Assembly (NCBI GenBank): GCA_963848825.1
Contig: CAWKFA010000009.1
Span: forward strand, 124,001-188,000
Direction of reading: 5' to 3'
Source of the DNA: CAVVSQ01 sp963848825
Lineage (GTDB): Bacteria > Planctomycetota > Planctomycetia > Gemmatales > Gemmataceae
DNA length: 64,000 nt
The notes under the pieces are model-generated. The model did not search any database and was not told the origin of the DNA. It was given only the letters and a program-made list of their open reading frames with translations. The position numbers and the translations under genes are program-made. How positions within the stretch are numbered: the first letter of the stretch is position 1; the number at the start of each line of letters is the position of its first letter. This document shows, in pieces, positions 29,290 through 37,932 of the stretch.

Positions 29290-30336
29290 ATGGCAGGACG
29301 CTCTGAGGTTTGGCTTGTCGGCGCGATGTTGGGTTTGGCTCCCGTGGCCGGCTGCGCGCATTGGGGACCACCCAGGGACGTCGCAACGCGCCGTGTCCAG
29401 GAGACGCGCAGCGACAGCATGGCCGTCGAGTCGCCGCAAGCACCCATGGTGGCGACGACTGCGGTCGAACAAAAATTGGCCCCTGCCGAGGACAGGACGC
29501 TGGAGTCCCGTCTGACATCCACGAGTGCCGATGTTCCCCGCCTGCATACCGAGCAGAGAGCTTCCACGCAGCGCCCGCAATTGGATGCCAAACTGGAGCC
29601 GCCTGAAACCACGCTCATCCAGCGCGGCCCGCGCGCGACGCCTGAAACTGAGCCGGTCGTAGATGCCTTACGATGCGTGCTGGAGAATCGACCCAGCGAT
29701 GCCTTGCAATATCTGCAGAAATACGATCGGCCGACTCAAGAAATGTTTCTGCGCCTTTTGCCCGTTCTCGGCCTGCTGACGCAAAAAGGTATGGACCAAA
29801 TGTCGCCGCCCGAGGTTGCCGGGCTCAATGAACAGGTCCAAAGCCTGTGCGCCACGATCAGACCCTATAGCCGCCTCGCCATCGACGAGGCATGTTTTTG
29901 CGAATGGATCGAATCGACAGGAATTTACAAGCGCTTGCCCGAAGGCCATGCCTTTCTGTGTTCGACCAACAACCGCCAGGGGGACAAGGCCCTGCTTTAT
30001 GTCGAACTCAGCAACTTTGCCAGCGTGTTCAAGGACGGCTATTTCACGACCCAGTTGGCCAGTTCGCTGGAACTTCGCGATCAGAACGGCAAGGTGGTGT
30101 GGTCTCGCCAGGGCTTTTCCGAGGAAGACGAACCTATCCGCAGTTGGAAGCTTTTGCGTGATTACCACAATAAGTATCTCATCCCCATGCCGCACAATCT
30201 GCCGCCGGGCACTTATGAGTTGACCATTCAAGTCACCGACAAGACCCTGCCAAATCAGCCCCCCCGGGTGGCCAGGAAGACCGTGGAAATGCGCCTGACC
30301 GCCATGTCCCCGCGCTCCCCTGACACCAAAACCTAG
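29290..30336 (+). CDS. Lipoprotein of unknown function
   Basis: MAGRSEVWLVGAMLGLAPVAGC is a lipoprotein signal peptide with Cys at residue 22; GAGGTG 7 nt upstream supports this start over the longer open frame from 29119. After a Thr/Glu/Pro-rich linker of about 100 residues comes a folded region with RPSDALQYLQKYDRPTQEMF, LCATIRPYSRLAIDEACFC, KALLYVELSNFASVFKDGYF and a final LPPGTYELTIQVTDKTLP. The last part looks like a beta-sandwich. I do not recognise the family. The frame is intact (348 residues). cysC follows in the same direction after 120 bp. Confidence 0.65.
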   Translation: MAGRSEVWLVGAMLGLAPVAGCAHWGPPRDVATRRVQETRSDSMAVESPQAPMVATTAVEQKLAPAEDRTLESRLTSTSADVPRLHTEQRASTQRPQLDAKLEPPETTLIQRGPRATPETEPVVDALRCVLENRPSDALQYLQKYDRPTQEMFLRLLPVLGLLTQKGMDQMSPPEVAGLNEQVQSLCATIRPYSRLAIDEACFCEWIESTGIYKRLPEGHAFLCSTNNRQGDKALLYVELSNFASVFKDGYFTTQLASSLELRDQNGKVVWSRQGFSEEDEPIRSWKLLRDYHNKYLIPMPHNLPPGTYELTIQVTDKTLPNQPPRVARKTVEMRLTAMSPRSPDTKT

Positions 30337-30459
30337 ACTGGCGTTTGCGTGTTAGCGCCACACCCAATGAGGCGTGGGCCTTTTCGATGCGCTCCCGACC
30401 GCATAAAACTATTTCCTGGAACAATCGTCAACGTTCGCCTGAACTGGCAAGGAGCACCC

Positions 30460-31074
30460 GTGAGCGACATCAAAGCGACGAACATAACCTGGCACGAAGG
30501 ACATGTTGACAGGGAGGCTCGCCAGAGTCTGCTCAAGCAAAGAGGCGCCACCTTGTGGTTCACGGGTCTGTCCGCCTCGGGAAAGAGCACGTTCGCCTTC
30601 ACGCTGGAGCATGCGCTCGTGCAGCGCGGCCGCCTGGCGTATGTTCTGGACGGCGATAACATTCGCCATGGACTCAACAAGAACCTCGGCTTTTCCGCCG
30701 CCGATCGCGAAGAGAACATTCGCCGCATCGGTGAGGTAGCCAAGTTGTTCGCCGATTGCGGCGTCATTACGATGTCCAGCTTTATAAGCCCCTACCGCAA
30801 GGACCGCGATACCGTCCGCGCGCTGCACGTCGCAGGCAAGGTGCCCTTCATAGAAATCTACGTCAACACCCCGATCGCCACCTGCGAGGCGCGTGATCCC
30901 AAAGGCCTTTACAAAAAAGCACGGGCGGGCGAGCTCAAAAACTTCACCGGCATCGATGACCCCTACGAAGCGCCGGCGAGCGCCGAACTCACCATCGATG
31001 CCACCGGCACGACTCCTCAACAAGCCACCACAATCCTCATTCAGTATCTGGAAAAACACGGCATTCTCGCGTAA
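30460..31074 (+). CDS. cysC: Adenylylsulfate kinase CysC
   Basis: CysC phosphorylates adenylylsulfate (APS) to PAPS. The P-loop is GLSASGKSTF, followed by LDGDNIRHGLNKNLGFSAAD, EENIRRIGEVAKLFADCG and SSFISPYRKDRD, all canonical. The GTG start at 30460 has AAGGAG about 6 nt upstream and gives 204 residues, the usual length; the longer open frame to 30349 has no such site. No cysD or cysN is in the window, so PAPS may serve sulfation rather than assimilation; that is open. Frame intact. Confidence 0.93.
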   Translation: MSDIKATNITWHEGHVDREARQSLLKQRGATLWFTGLSASGKSTFAFTLEHALVQRGRLAYVLDGDNIRHGLNKNLGFSAADREENIRRIGEVAKLFADCGVITMSSFISPYRKDRDTVRALHVAGKVPFIEIYVNTPIATCEARDPKGLYKKARAGELKNFTGIDDPYEAPASAELTIDATGTTPQQATTILIQYLEKHGILA

Positions 31075-31322
31075 TGACCGGGCCATTCTCGGGCACCGGC
31101 CGCAGCCGCGTTTCACCGTTGTCGCGTCGTCCTCAATGCGCCATGGGCCGGTATATTTTACCTGCGCCGATTACCGCCTATCTTCGCGCAATTCGAGGAC
31201 GTTTTGTCTACCTCTCCTAATCGTTGCATCCCGAAGCGGGAGCACAAAAAATGGGGCTTTTCATTCAAGTTGCGCCGCGAGCCGCGTTGACACCTTGAAA
31301 CGACAAACGTAGACTTGGCCAA
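31075..31322. other. Intergenic stretch after cysC
   Basis: No gene recognised. It leads into the hairpin cluster before the next gene; I see no clear terminator for cysC. Confidence 0.4.
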
Positions 31323-31407
31323 GCTCCCACCTTGCGGAATCTTTCGCAGGGAAAAAAGGGAGCCGGCGACCTGGGCATCCGGAGGTCGTCCGTTGCGTGA
31401 GAACGCA
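31323..31407 (+). promoter_or_regulatory. Three consecutive hairpins, possible structured 5' leader
   Basis: Hairpin A: GCTCCC (31323-31328) with GGGAGC (31358-31363) plus an inner stem CCTTGCG/CGCAGG. Hairpin B: GGCGACCT (31365-31372) with AGGTCGTC (31383-31390). Hairpin C: TGCGT-GAGA-ACGCA (31394-31407), a GNRA-type tetraloop. They end 51 nt before the hydrolase-fold gene. I cannot match them to a known riboswitch. Confidence 0.35.
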
Positions 31408-31457
31408 TAACTGGTAATGTCACCACAATCGTTGTAGCTGGCAAAGCAGGAACATTC

Positions 31458-32168
31458 ATGGCTTTTATCGACCTCACCTGGCGAACTTTCCGGCCGGCGG
31501 AAGGGTTTTACACCTCCGAGATCGAGGCACCACGCCCCCTGCCGGTACGGACGTTCTTGCCCGTCAACTATGAGCCCCGCTATCCCTACCCGCTCCTGGT
31601 TTTCTTCCATGGGCAGGGGGGCAATGAAGAACAAATTATGCGCCTGGCGCCCCGATTAAGTCGGCGCAACTATATCTCGATCGGCCTGCGCGGGCCCGTT
31701 AGTGTCGGCACTCGGTCCGACGGCAAACGACGCTTCTCGTGGGGCGACGGAGCGACGGACAGTCTCATCGAGGATTATTTGATCCGCGCTGTTGAACAGA
31801 CCCGGCGAAGCTATCACGTCCATAGTGAACGCATTTATTTGGCGGGCTTCGCCGAGGGGGCCACCATGGCCTATCGCCTGGGTTTGACGATGCCCGAGAA
31901 GCTAGGCGGAGTCATCTCGCTTAACGGCAATATGCCTCGCCAGAATCGGCCGCTCCTGCGCTTGCCGCAGGTCCGCTCGCTACGGGTGTTTATCGGCCAC
32001 GGGATCGCCAACTCCATCGTGCCCCTGTCCATGGCTCGCGCCGACAGCCGGCTCCTTTATACCGCCGGCCTGAACGTCGAAATGAACACCTACCCAACGA
32101 CGCACAAGCTCCACCCAGATATGTTGCGCGACATCAATCGTTGGATCATCAAGAATTGCACCGAATAG
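31458..32168 (+). CDS. Alpha/beta-hydrolase-fold protein lacking the nucleophile Ser
   Basis: The fold is shown by PLLVFFHGQGGNEEQIMRLA, SLIEDYLIRAVEQTRRSYHV and RIYLAGFAEGATMAYRLGL, as in phospholipase/carboxylesterase-type hydrolases. The nucleophile elbow, normally GxSxG, is G130-F-A132-E-G134, with Ala in place of Ser. A His in THKLHPDMLRDI could be the remaining triad His. The protein may be inactive or a binding protein, unless Glu133 or another residue takes part. The frame is intact over 236 residues. It has no signal peptide. A strong terminator follows. Confidence 0.75.
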   Translation: MAFIDLTWRTFRPAEGFYTSEIEAPRPLPVRTFLPVNYEPRYPYPLLVFFHGQGGNEEQIMRLAPRLSRRNYISIGLRGPVSVGTRSDGKRRFSWGDGATDSLIEDYLIRAVEQTRRSYHVHSERIYLAGFAEGATMAYRLGLTMPEKLGGVISLNGNMPRQNRPLLRLPQVRSLRVFIGHGIANSIVPLSMARADSRLLYTAGLNVEMNTYPTTHKLHPDMLRDINRWIIKNCTE

Positions 32169-32192
32169 GCCGAACCAAGGGCATTACAGCAA

Positions 32193-32230
32193 AGCGGGAC
32201 GAGACCCTGGGGTCTCGTCCCGCTTTTTTT
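32193..32230 (+). terminator. Strong intrinsic terminator
   Basis: AGCGGGACGAGACC (32193-32206) pairs exactly with GGTCTCGTCCCGCT (32211-32224) around CTGG, followed by a T-run to 32230. It lies between the convergent hydrolase-fold gene and hslU and can serve both. Confidence 0.92.
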
Positions 32231-32244
32231 GACGAACAACTGAC

Positions 32245-33579
32245 CTAGAGGATGAACTTGCTCAAATCCTCGTGTTCCATGATCTCCCGCAACTGGCCGC
32301 GGACATAGGCGCCATCCACTTTCACTTTTTTCTTGGGCAGATCAGGGCCTTCGAAACTGATGTTTTCCACCACACGTTCCAGGATGGTATGGAGCCGCCG
32401 CGCTCCGATATTTTGCGAAGTCCGATTCACCTCAAAGGCGATGTCCGCCAGTGCTTCGATCCCATCTGGGGTGAATTCCAGTTTCACCCCCTCCGTCGCC
32501 ATCAGTTCCGTGTATTGCTTGGTAAGGGCGTGCTTCGGTTCCGTGAGAATGCGCAAGAAATCTTCGCGTTTCAGATCGGTGAGCTCGACGCGAATCGGAA
32601 AGCGGCCTTGAAGCTCGGGCATCAAATCGGAAGGCTTGGAAAGGTGAAAGGCACCGGCGGCAATGAACAGGATATGATCAGATCGGACCGGCCCATAACG
32701 GGTGTTGACCGTCGTCCCCTCGACGACCGGCAAAAGGTCGCGCTGGACCCCTTGCCGGGACACGTCCGGACCATGGCCGGACGAAGGTCCGCAAATCTTG
32801 TCGAGTTCATCGACGAAGATCATGCCCTGGTTCTCGACGAGCTCGATCGCTTTTTCTTGGACCACCTGGCGGTCGATCAGGGCCTCGGTTTCTTGTTCAA
32901 GTAAGATGCGGCGGGCCTCCTTGATGGGGATTTGCTTTTGCTGATTTTGTTTCGGCATGATGCGCTCAAACATGCTTTGGAAATCGACATCCATCTGCTC
33001 CATGCCGAGGTTGGAAAAAATCTGCACCGGGACGGCACGTTGCTCGACGTTCAATTCGACGAGCCGATCCTCCATCTCGCCCGCTTCCAAACGTGCCTTC
33101 ATCTTGTCGCGTGTGCGCTTGGCCCTTTCATTTTCCTCGTCATTTTCTGAATCGGCATCTGCGGAACCAGGCAAGAGTAACTCCAGTAAGCGCTCGCTCA
33201 CGCGCTCTTTCGCCTTGATTTCCACCTGGCCCCGCTGTTCCTGGCGTACCATGCCGATCGCGATTTCGGTGAGGTCGCGAATCATGCTCTCGACATCGCG
33301 GCCGTGGTAGCCCACCTCTGTGTATTTCGTGGCCTCCACTTTGAGAAAAGGGGCGCCGACCAATTGGGCCAGCCGACGCGCAATCTCCGTTTTGCCGACG
33401 CCCGTGGGCCCGATCATGATGATGTTTTTTGGGGTTACGTCTTTGCGCAGGTCCACGGGCAATTGCTGCCGGCGCCACCGGTTGCGAATGGCGATGGCCA
33501 CGGCGCGCTTGGCGGCATCCTGACCGACGATATAGCGATCAAGTTCCGCGACGGTCTGGCGGGGGGTCATTTCGGGCAC
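32245..33579 (-). CDS. hslU: HslU, ATPase of the HslUV protease
   Basis: HslU is the AAA+ unfoldase that feeds substrates to HslV. Walker A GPTGVGKT (57-64), Walker B MIFVDELDKI, the arginine-finger region LQGRFPIRVEL and sensor region TSQNIGARRLHTILERV are present; the I-domain spans the charged middle section (SADADSENDEENERAKR). The pore loop reads GYHGRD where E. coli has GYVGRD. The C-terminal EDLSKFIL tail, which activates HslV, is intact. Start is GTG at 33579 with GGAG about 7 nt upstream. It follows hslV by 84 bp. Confidence 0.96.
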   Translation of the reverse strand: MPEMTPRQTVAELDRYIVGQDAAKRAVAIAIRNRWRRQQLPVDLRKDVTPKNIIMIGPTGVGKTEIARRLAQLVGAPFLKVEATKYTEVGYHGRDVESMIRDLTEIAIGMVRQEQRGQVEIKAKERVSERLLELLLPGSADADSENDEENERAKRTRDKMKARLEAGEMEDRLVELNVEQRAVPVQIFSNLGMEQMDVDFQSMFERIMPKQNQQKQIPIKEARRILLEQETEALIDRQVVQEKAIELVENQGMIFVDELDKICGPSSGHGPDVSRQGVQRDLLPVVEGTTVNTRYGPVRSDHILFIAAGAFHLSKPSDLMPELQGRFPIRVELTDLKREDFLRILTEPKHALTKQYTELMATEGVKLEFTPDGIEALADIAFEVNRTSQNIGARRLHTILERVVENISFEGPDLPKKKVKVDGAYVRGQLREIMEHEDLSKFIL

Positions 33580-33663
33580 GGTAGTTCTCCAGGTCCGTTG
33601 CCGGCGCGATCAATTCGCTCCATGCCGGCACGAGGTCAGGCTGCAGGTCACAAGCAGGCAGCC

Positions 33664-34197
33664 TTAAACGACTTCCACTTCAATGTTCCGGTTGGTGTAA
33701 ATACAAAGGTCCCCCGCGATTTCGAGGGCTTTTTGGACGATATCCTTGGTGGTAAGCGTGGAATGGCCCATCAAGGCACGGGCAGCCGCCAGGGCGTAGG
33801 GCCCGCCGGAGCCGATGGCCGCCACGCCATCGGTCGGTTGAATCACATCGCCGGTGCCGCTCACGAGCAAGAGACTTTCTTTGTCCACGGCAATAACCAT
33901 GGCTTCCAGGCGACGCAAGCTGCGATCCATGCGCCAGTCCTTGGCCAATTCGGTGGCAGCCCGGGGAACGCTTCCTTGAAAATCCTTCAACTTCGCCTCA
34001 AAGCGTTCCAGGAGCGCGAAAGCATCGGCCGAAGCGCCCGCGAAACCGACGACCACTTTGCCGCCGTGCAAACGGCGTATCTTGTGAGCGTCCCCCTTCA
34101 TGATGACCGCGCCCAACGTCACTTGTCCGTCGCCGCCAATGGCCGTCACGCCGTTATGCCTTACCGCGAGAATGGTGGTGGAACGAAAGGGAGACAA
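33664..34197 (-). CDS. hslV: HslV, peptidase of the HslUV protease
   Basis: HslV is the N-terminal-threonine peptidase. TTILAVRHNGVTAIGGDGQV, VIMKGDAHKIRRL and KVVVGFAGASADAFALLERF are canonical. The open frame extends to 34329, but I choose the TTG at 34197: GAGGAG lies about 8 nt upstream, the product is 177 residues as usual, and MSPFRS before the catalytic Thr resembles the short propeptide of Bacillus ClpQ. hslV and hslU form a minus-strand operon. Frame intact. Confidence 0.93.
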   Translation of the reverse strand: MSPFRSTTILAVRHNGVTAIGGDGQVTLGAVIMKGDAHKIRRLHGGKVVVGFAGASADAFALLERFEAKLKDFQGSVPRAATELAKDWRMDRSLRRLEAMVIAVDKESLLLVSGTGDVIQPTDGVAAIGSGGPYALAAARALMGHSTLTTKDIVQKALEIAGDLCIYTNRNIEVEVV

Positions 34198-34375
34198 GGG
34201 GCCACTCCTCAAAGGACCGGGAACCGCCAACGAAGGAATAGAGAGTAGAGCAGACAAAAACGAACCTTTTCTCATTGTATAGGACATAGGAACGGTTTGA
34301 ACTCGTACCCCTTTCCTTAATAGGGGCAATGGTCAATAATAGGAGTAGCCTGGTTTGCTCTAGGGAGGTGCGCGT

Positions 34376-35395
34376 ATGGTCCGACTGCTGCATTTGCTGA
34401 TTATTCCCGCCTTGCTGGCCGGAGTGCCCGTGCTGGCCCAAGGTCGGTCCGAGTTCGTACAAGATGAGGCGGGCATATTTAGCGCGGCCGCCAAGGCCAA
34501 GGCAAATGCGGAAATTGCTCGCGTGCAGGCGCGATTTAAAAAGGAGTTGGTGGTCGATACGTTGTTTGCCGTCAAGTTGCCCGAGGGACTGGATGGCAGT
34601 AACGAAGCGGTGCGCAACCGGTTTTTTGACAAATGGGCGGAGGACCGGTTTTTGCACGAGAAGATCACCGGGGTTTATGTCGTGATTGTCGGGGAGCCTC
34701 CCATCATCCGCGTTCAGCTTGGCAATCATACTAAACAATCAGGCCTCTTTACGGACTCTGACCGCGCCGACCTGCGCGATCAAATTATCGCGAACATGAA
34801 GGAAACCCGCAAGGATTTGAAAGATCAGGCGAAAAGGGATCATGTGCTGTTAGCGGCTACCGCCTTCTTCAGCGACCGCGTAAGTCAGCATGGCAGCCGG
34901 CTAGCGGAACATCGTCCACAAACCCCGGTGGGGCAGCATCAGGGTCAAAATGCGCCAGGGGCCGGAGTGCCCTGGCTGAAGTACCTTCTGATCGGTGGCG
35001 CAGTATTGCTAATCTTCTGGCTGGTGATGGGCGTTATGCGCGGTGCCAGTCGCGGCGCTAGCGGGCCAGGGATGATGGGTGGAGGCGGTGGTGGGGGCGG
35101 TTTCTTTTCCAGTATGCTTGGTGGCCTCTTCGGTGCCGCCGCGGGTATGTGGCTTTACAATAATGTCTTTGGCGGCCAATCCAACTCTGCCTGGGGCTCC
35201 GGCAACGACGGTGGCTCCGGAGCGATTAATGATGGTGACACGGGATCGACCGGCGACGGCGGCGATTATGGGGGCACGGATGATGGGTCCGGTGGTGATG
35301 CCGGCGGCGGCGGTGGCGATTGGGGTGGCGGCGGCGGTGACTTTGGGGGCGGCGGTGGTGATTTCGGCGGCGGCGGGGGTGGCGGTGACTGGTAA
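34376..35395 (+). CDS. Membrane-anchored TPM-domain protein with Gly-rich tail
   Basis: A signal peptide (HLLIIPALLAGVPVLAQ) precedes a TPM domain: FVQDEAGIFSAAAKAKANAE, ITGVYVVIVGEPPIIRVQLG, SDRADLRDQIIANMKETRKD. TPM domains are found in photosystem II assembly factors and YgcG-type proteins, some with phosphatase activity. A transmembrane segment (YLLIGGAVLLIFWLVMGV) and a long tail of GGGG and GGGDFGGGG units follow. AGGGAGG about 7 nt upstream supports the ATG. Its stop overlaps the GTG start of the HIT gene, so they are coupled. Frame intact. Confidence 0.8.
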   Translation: MVRLLHLLIIPALLAGVPVLAQGRSEFVQDEAGIFSAAAKAKANAEIARVQARFKKELVVDTLFAVKLPEGLDGSNEAVRNRFFDKWAEDRFLHEKITGVYVVIVGEPPIIRVQLGNHTKQSGLFTDSDRADLRDQIIANMKETRKDLKDQAKRDHVLLAATAFFSDRVSQHGSRLAEHRPQTPVGQHQGQNAPGAGVPWLKYLLIGGAVLLIFWLVMGVMRGASRGASGPGMMGGGGGGGGFFSSMLGGLFGAAAGMWLYNNVFGGQSNSAWGSGNDGGSGAINDGDTGSTGDGGDYGGTDDGSGGDAGGGGGDWGGGGGDFGGGGGDFGGGGGGGDW

Positions 35396-35876
35396 CGCAT
35401 CTGCATCACCGAAAAGTTGTTCGCTGTGCGATAAATTGGCCCAGCTAAGTGAGCTGCCGGACGAGGATGTAGTCTGGCAGTTCCCGCATTCCGTGGCCCT
35501 GCTTGGCCCCTGGCAATATCACACGGGCTACTGTGTCCTCGTGGCTCGCACCCACGCCGTCGAATTGAATGATCTTTCTCAAGTGGAACGAACTGCTTAT
35601 CTGGATGAAATGTGTCAACTGGCGCGGGCGATCGGCACGACATTCCAGCCGCGTAAATTGAATTATGAGGCCCTTGGCAACCAGGTGGCCCACCTGCATT
35701 GGCACCTATTTCCGCGCCGACATGACGACCCAGACATGCTCAAGCCTGTCTGGATTGCTCTGGAACGTGCGGAACAGGATGCCGCGGAAAGGCAACGACT
35801 TCAGTCCGGATTGCTGCCGCGCCCTGAAATAACCGCACGTCTTCGTCAAACGCTTCGGAGCTCACGGTCTGCTTGA
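35385..35876 (+). CDS. HIT-family nucleotide-binding protein
   Basis: The histidine triad is HLHWHLFPR; the core also shows CSLCDKLAQLSELPDEDVVW, GYCVLVARTHAVELNDLS and KLNYEALGNQVAHLHW. HIT proteins hydrolyse or transfer nucleotide monophosphates (for example AMP from adenylated compounds). The GTG at 35385 overlaps the end of the TPM gene by 11 bp, pointing to translational coupling; the longer open frame from 35079 only reads the Gly-rich DNA in another frame. The protein is about 163 residues. hemC follows after 7 bp. Confidence 0.85.
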   Translation: MTGNASASPKSCSLCDKLAQLSELPDEDVVWQFPHSVALLGPWQYHTGYCVLVARTHAVELNDLSQVERTAYLDEMCQLARAIGTTFQPRKLNYEALGNQVAHLHWHLFPRRHDDPDMLKPVWIALERAEQDAAERQRLQSGLLPRPEITARLRQTLRSSRSA

Positions 35877-35883
35877 GGTTGGT

Positions 35884-36809
35884 ATGAACCTGCTGCGCAT
35901 TGGCACCCGTGGCAGCCCGCTGGCGCTCTGGCAAGCACGCCATGTGACCGCTCTGCTGCGTCGCGCCGATCCGGATCTTGCCATTGAGTTAGTGGAGATT
36001 CAAACGGTCGGTGATCAGGTCAAAGACGTTCCCCTATCTCAGCTCGGCGGCGACGGGGTATTCACCAAAGCCATTCAACAAGCGCTGACGGCCAACCGGG
36101 TCGATGTGGCGGTACATAGTTTGAAAGATTTGCCAACTTTCGCCGTTACGAATTTGCACCTGGCCGCCGTGCCAGACCGTGGACCGGCGGGCGATGCGCT
36201 GGTCTCCAAAAAGCACTGCTCTTTCGCCGAGCTCCCGCAGGGGGCGGTCGTCGCCTCCAGCAGCCTGCGACGCCGTGCGCAGCTGCTTCATCGGCGCCCG
36301 GACCTGAAACTGCTGGACATACGCGGCAATGTCGACACCCGCCTTCGCAAACTGATGGACTCGGAGCTGGACGCCCTGGTGCTGGCGCAAGCGGGCCTGG
36401 AACGCCTTGGCCTGGGCGAGCACATCACCGAAGTGCTCGACCCCTCCTGGATGCTTCCCGCGGTCGGGCAGGGTGCGCTGGGTCTCGAGTGCCGCGCCGA
36501 TGATAGCCGTAGTAATACCTTGCTGAAACTCCTCAACCATCCCCAGACGGAGGCCTGCGTACTGGCGGAACGTGCCTTGTTGCGTGGCCTGGGGGGCGGT
36601 TGCCAGGTCCCTATCGGTGCGCAATCTTGTGCCATGGGCCAGGACCTTATTCTGCAAGGCGTGGTACTCACCCCGGACGGCAGTCGAAAGATCAACGGGG
36701 AAATCCGCGGCACGCTGGCCAACCCGGAAGCTCTGGCGCGGCGCTGGCCAGGGACCTGCTGGTCCGGGGTGCCGACCGTATTTTAGGTATGCCGAGCGCT
36801 CCTCTCTAA
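35884..36809 (+). CDS. hemC: Hydroxymethylbilane synthase, 3' frameshift
   Basis: HemC joins four porphobilinogen units in haem synthesis. IGTRGSPLALWQA, DVAVHSLKDLP with catalytic Asp82, LDIRGNVDTRL and the dipyrromethane-cofactor Cys240 in GLGGGCQVPIGAQ are all present. The first frame ends at 36786 with an unlike tail; from about 36738 the other frame gives LARDLLVRGADRILGMP and a stop at 36809, as in the family, so one indel lies there. It is within the plus-strand series from the TPM gene onward. hemD is not in the window. Confidence 0.93.
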
Positions 36810-36827
36810 CACGAAGGAAGGTTTTCA

Positions 36828-37034
36828 ATGATTGCATACCGTTGTTCGTGTGGCCAGGCTCTTGAAGTTGGCGATGAACTGGGCGGCTGCAAAGCACGCT
36901 GTCCGAAATGCTTTTGCGTTCTGGTAGTACCCCTGTCGGAGCCGATCCCCGAAGCGCCCTCTTTGCCGGCGTCGGACGGTGCCTCCACGATTTCCTCCGA
37001 GAACGATATTACGATCAACCCGGCCAGCAAATAG
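36828..37034 (+). CDS. Small MJ0042-type zinc-ribbon protein
   Basis: Sixty-eight residues: RCSCGQALEV and CKARCPKCFCVLVV supply CxC and CxxxCxxC ligands, then a Ser/Pro/Glu tail. Such tiny zinc ribbons are common in planctomycetes, often as the N-terminal part of larger proteins. Frame intact; it stands 18 bp after hemC and 64 bp before pdxJ. Function unknown. Confidence 0.6.
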   Translation: MIAYRCSCGQALEVGDELGGCKARCPKCFCVLVVPLSEPIPEAPSLPASDGASTISSENDITINPASK

Positions 37035-37098
37035 GACAGCTACGAATTCAGCAGCGCACACCGCATGTCAGAGAATTGACTGTGTTTCGAGGTTGGAC

Positions 37099-37823
37099 AT
37101 GATTCGACTCGGGGTAAATATCGACCATGTGGCCACGCTCCGGCAAGCCCGCCTGGGGCACGAACCTGATCCCGTCGCGGCGGCGGTGTTGGCCCTCCTT
37201 GGAGGCGCTGACGGCATCACAATTCATCTGCGCGAAGATCGCCGCCACATTCAGGATCGCGATGTTCACATCCTTCGTCAGGTCGTGACGCAGCGCCTCA
37301 ACCTGGAAATGTCCGTCGGTGAGGAGATCCTGGACATCGCGTGTGCCGTCAAGCCGGACGAAGCCACACTCGTGCCCGAACGGCGCCAGGAACTTACTAC
37401 CGAAGGAGGCCTCGACGTAATTGCGCATCAGGAGGCCGTGGGCAAAGCAGTGGCCAAGCTCCAGCGCGAGAAGATTGTGGTTAGCCTGTTCGTTGATCCC
37501 GATTCCCGGCAAATCGAAATGTCCAAGCTGCTGGGCGCCAAGGCCGTCGAGATTCAGACGGCACGCTTCTCCGAGACGCGCACGCCGGAAGATCGGCAGC
37601 GCGAATTATCCGCCTTGCGTGAGGCTGTGGATTTTGCGCCGAACAAGGGTTGCATGTCCACTTGGGCCACGGCCTCAATTACGAAAATGTGCGTCACGTT
37701 GTCCGCCTGTCCGGCATCGAAGAACTCAACATCGGCCACAGCATCGTCGCCCGCGCCGTCCTGATTGGCATGGAGCGTGCGGTTCGGGAAATGAAGGAAG
37801 CCATTTCGGCAGGCCAGGAATAG
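37099..37823 (+). CDS. pdxJ: Pyridoxine 5'-phosphate synthase, 3' frameshift
   Basis: PdxJ forms the pyridoxine ring from 1-deoxyxylulose 5-phosphate and 3-amino-2-oxopropyl phosphate. RLGVNIDHVATLRQAR, GITIHLREDRRHIQDRD, NLEMSVGEEILDIA and VSLFVDPDSRQIEMSK match the family. The first frame goes astray after NKGC; from about 37648 the next frame gives LHVHLGHGLNYENV, EELNIGHSIVARAVLIGM and a stop at 37823. That is the conserved phosphate-binding C-terminus, so one indel is assumed. Full length about 241 residues, the usual size. Confidence 0.92.
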
Positions 37824-37932
37824 CTTTACGCAGCTCCCCTTGGCAAGAATTGCCATTTCAGGGTAAAATCAGCGGCGCCGCGTCATGGACCTGCACAAAA
37901 GTGCATTTCTAAGAACTGAGGAAGGCTTTGCC

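Noticed and set aside
31323..31407. c-di-GMP, TPP, FMN or SAM riboswitch
   Set aside because: The conserved cores of these classes, as I know them, are not present; only generic stems are seen.
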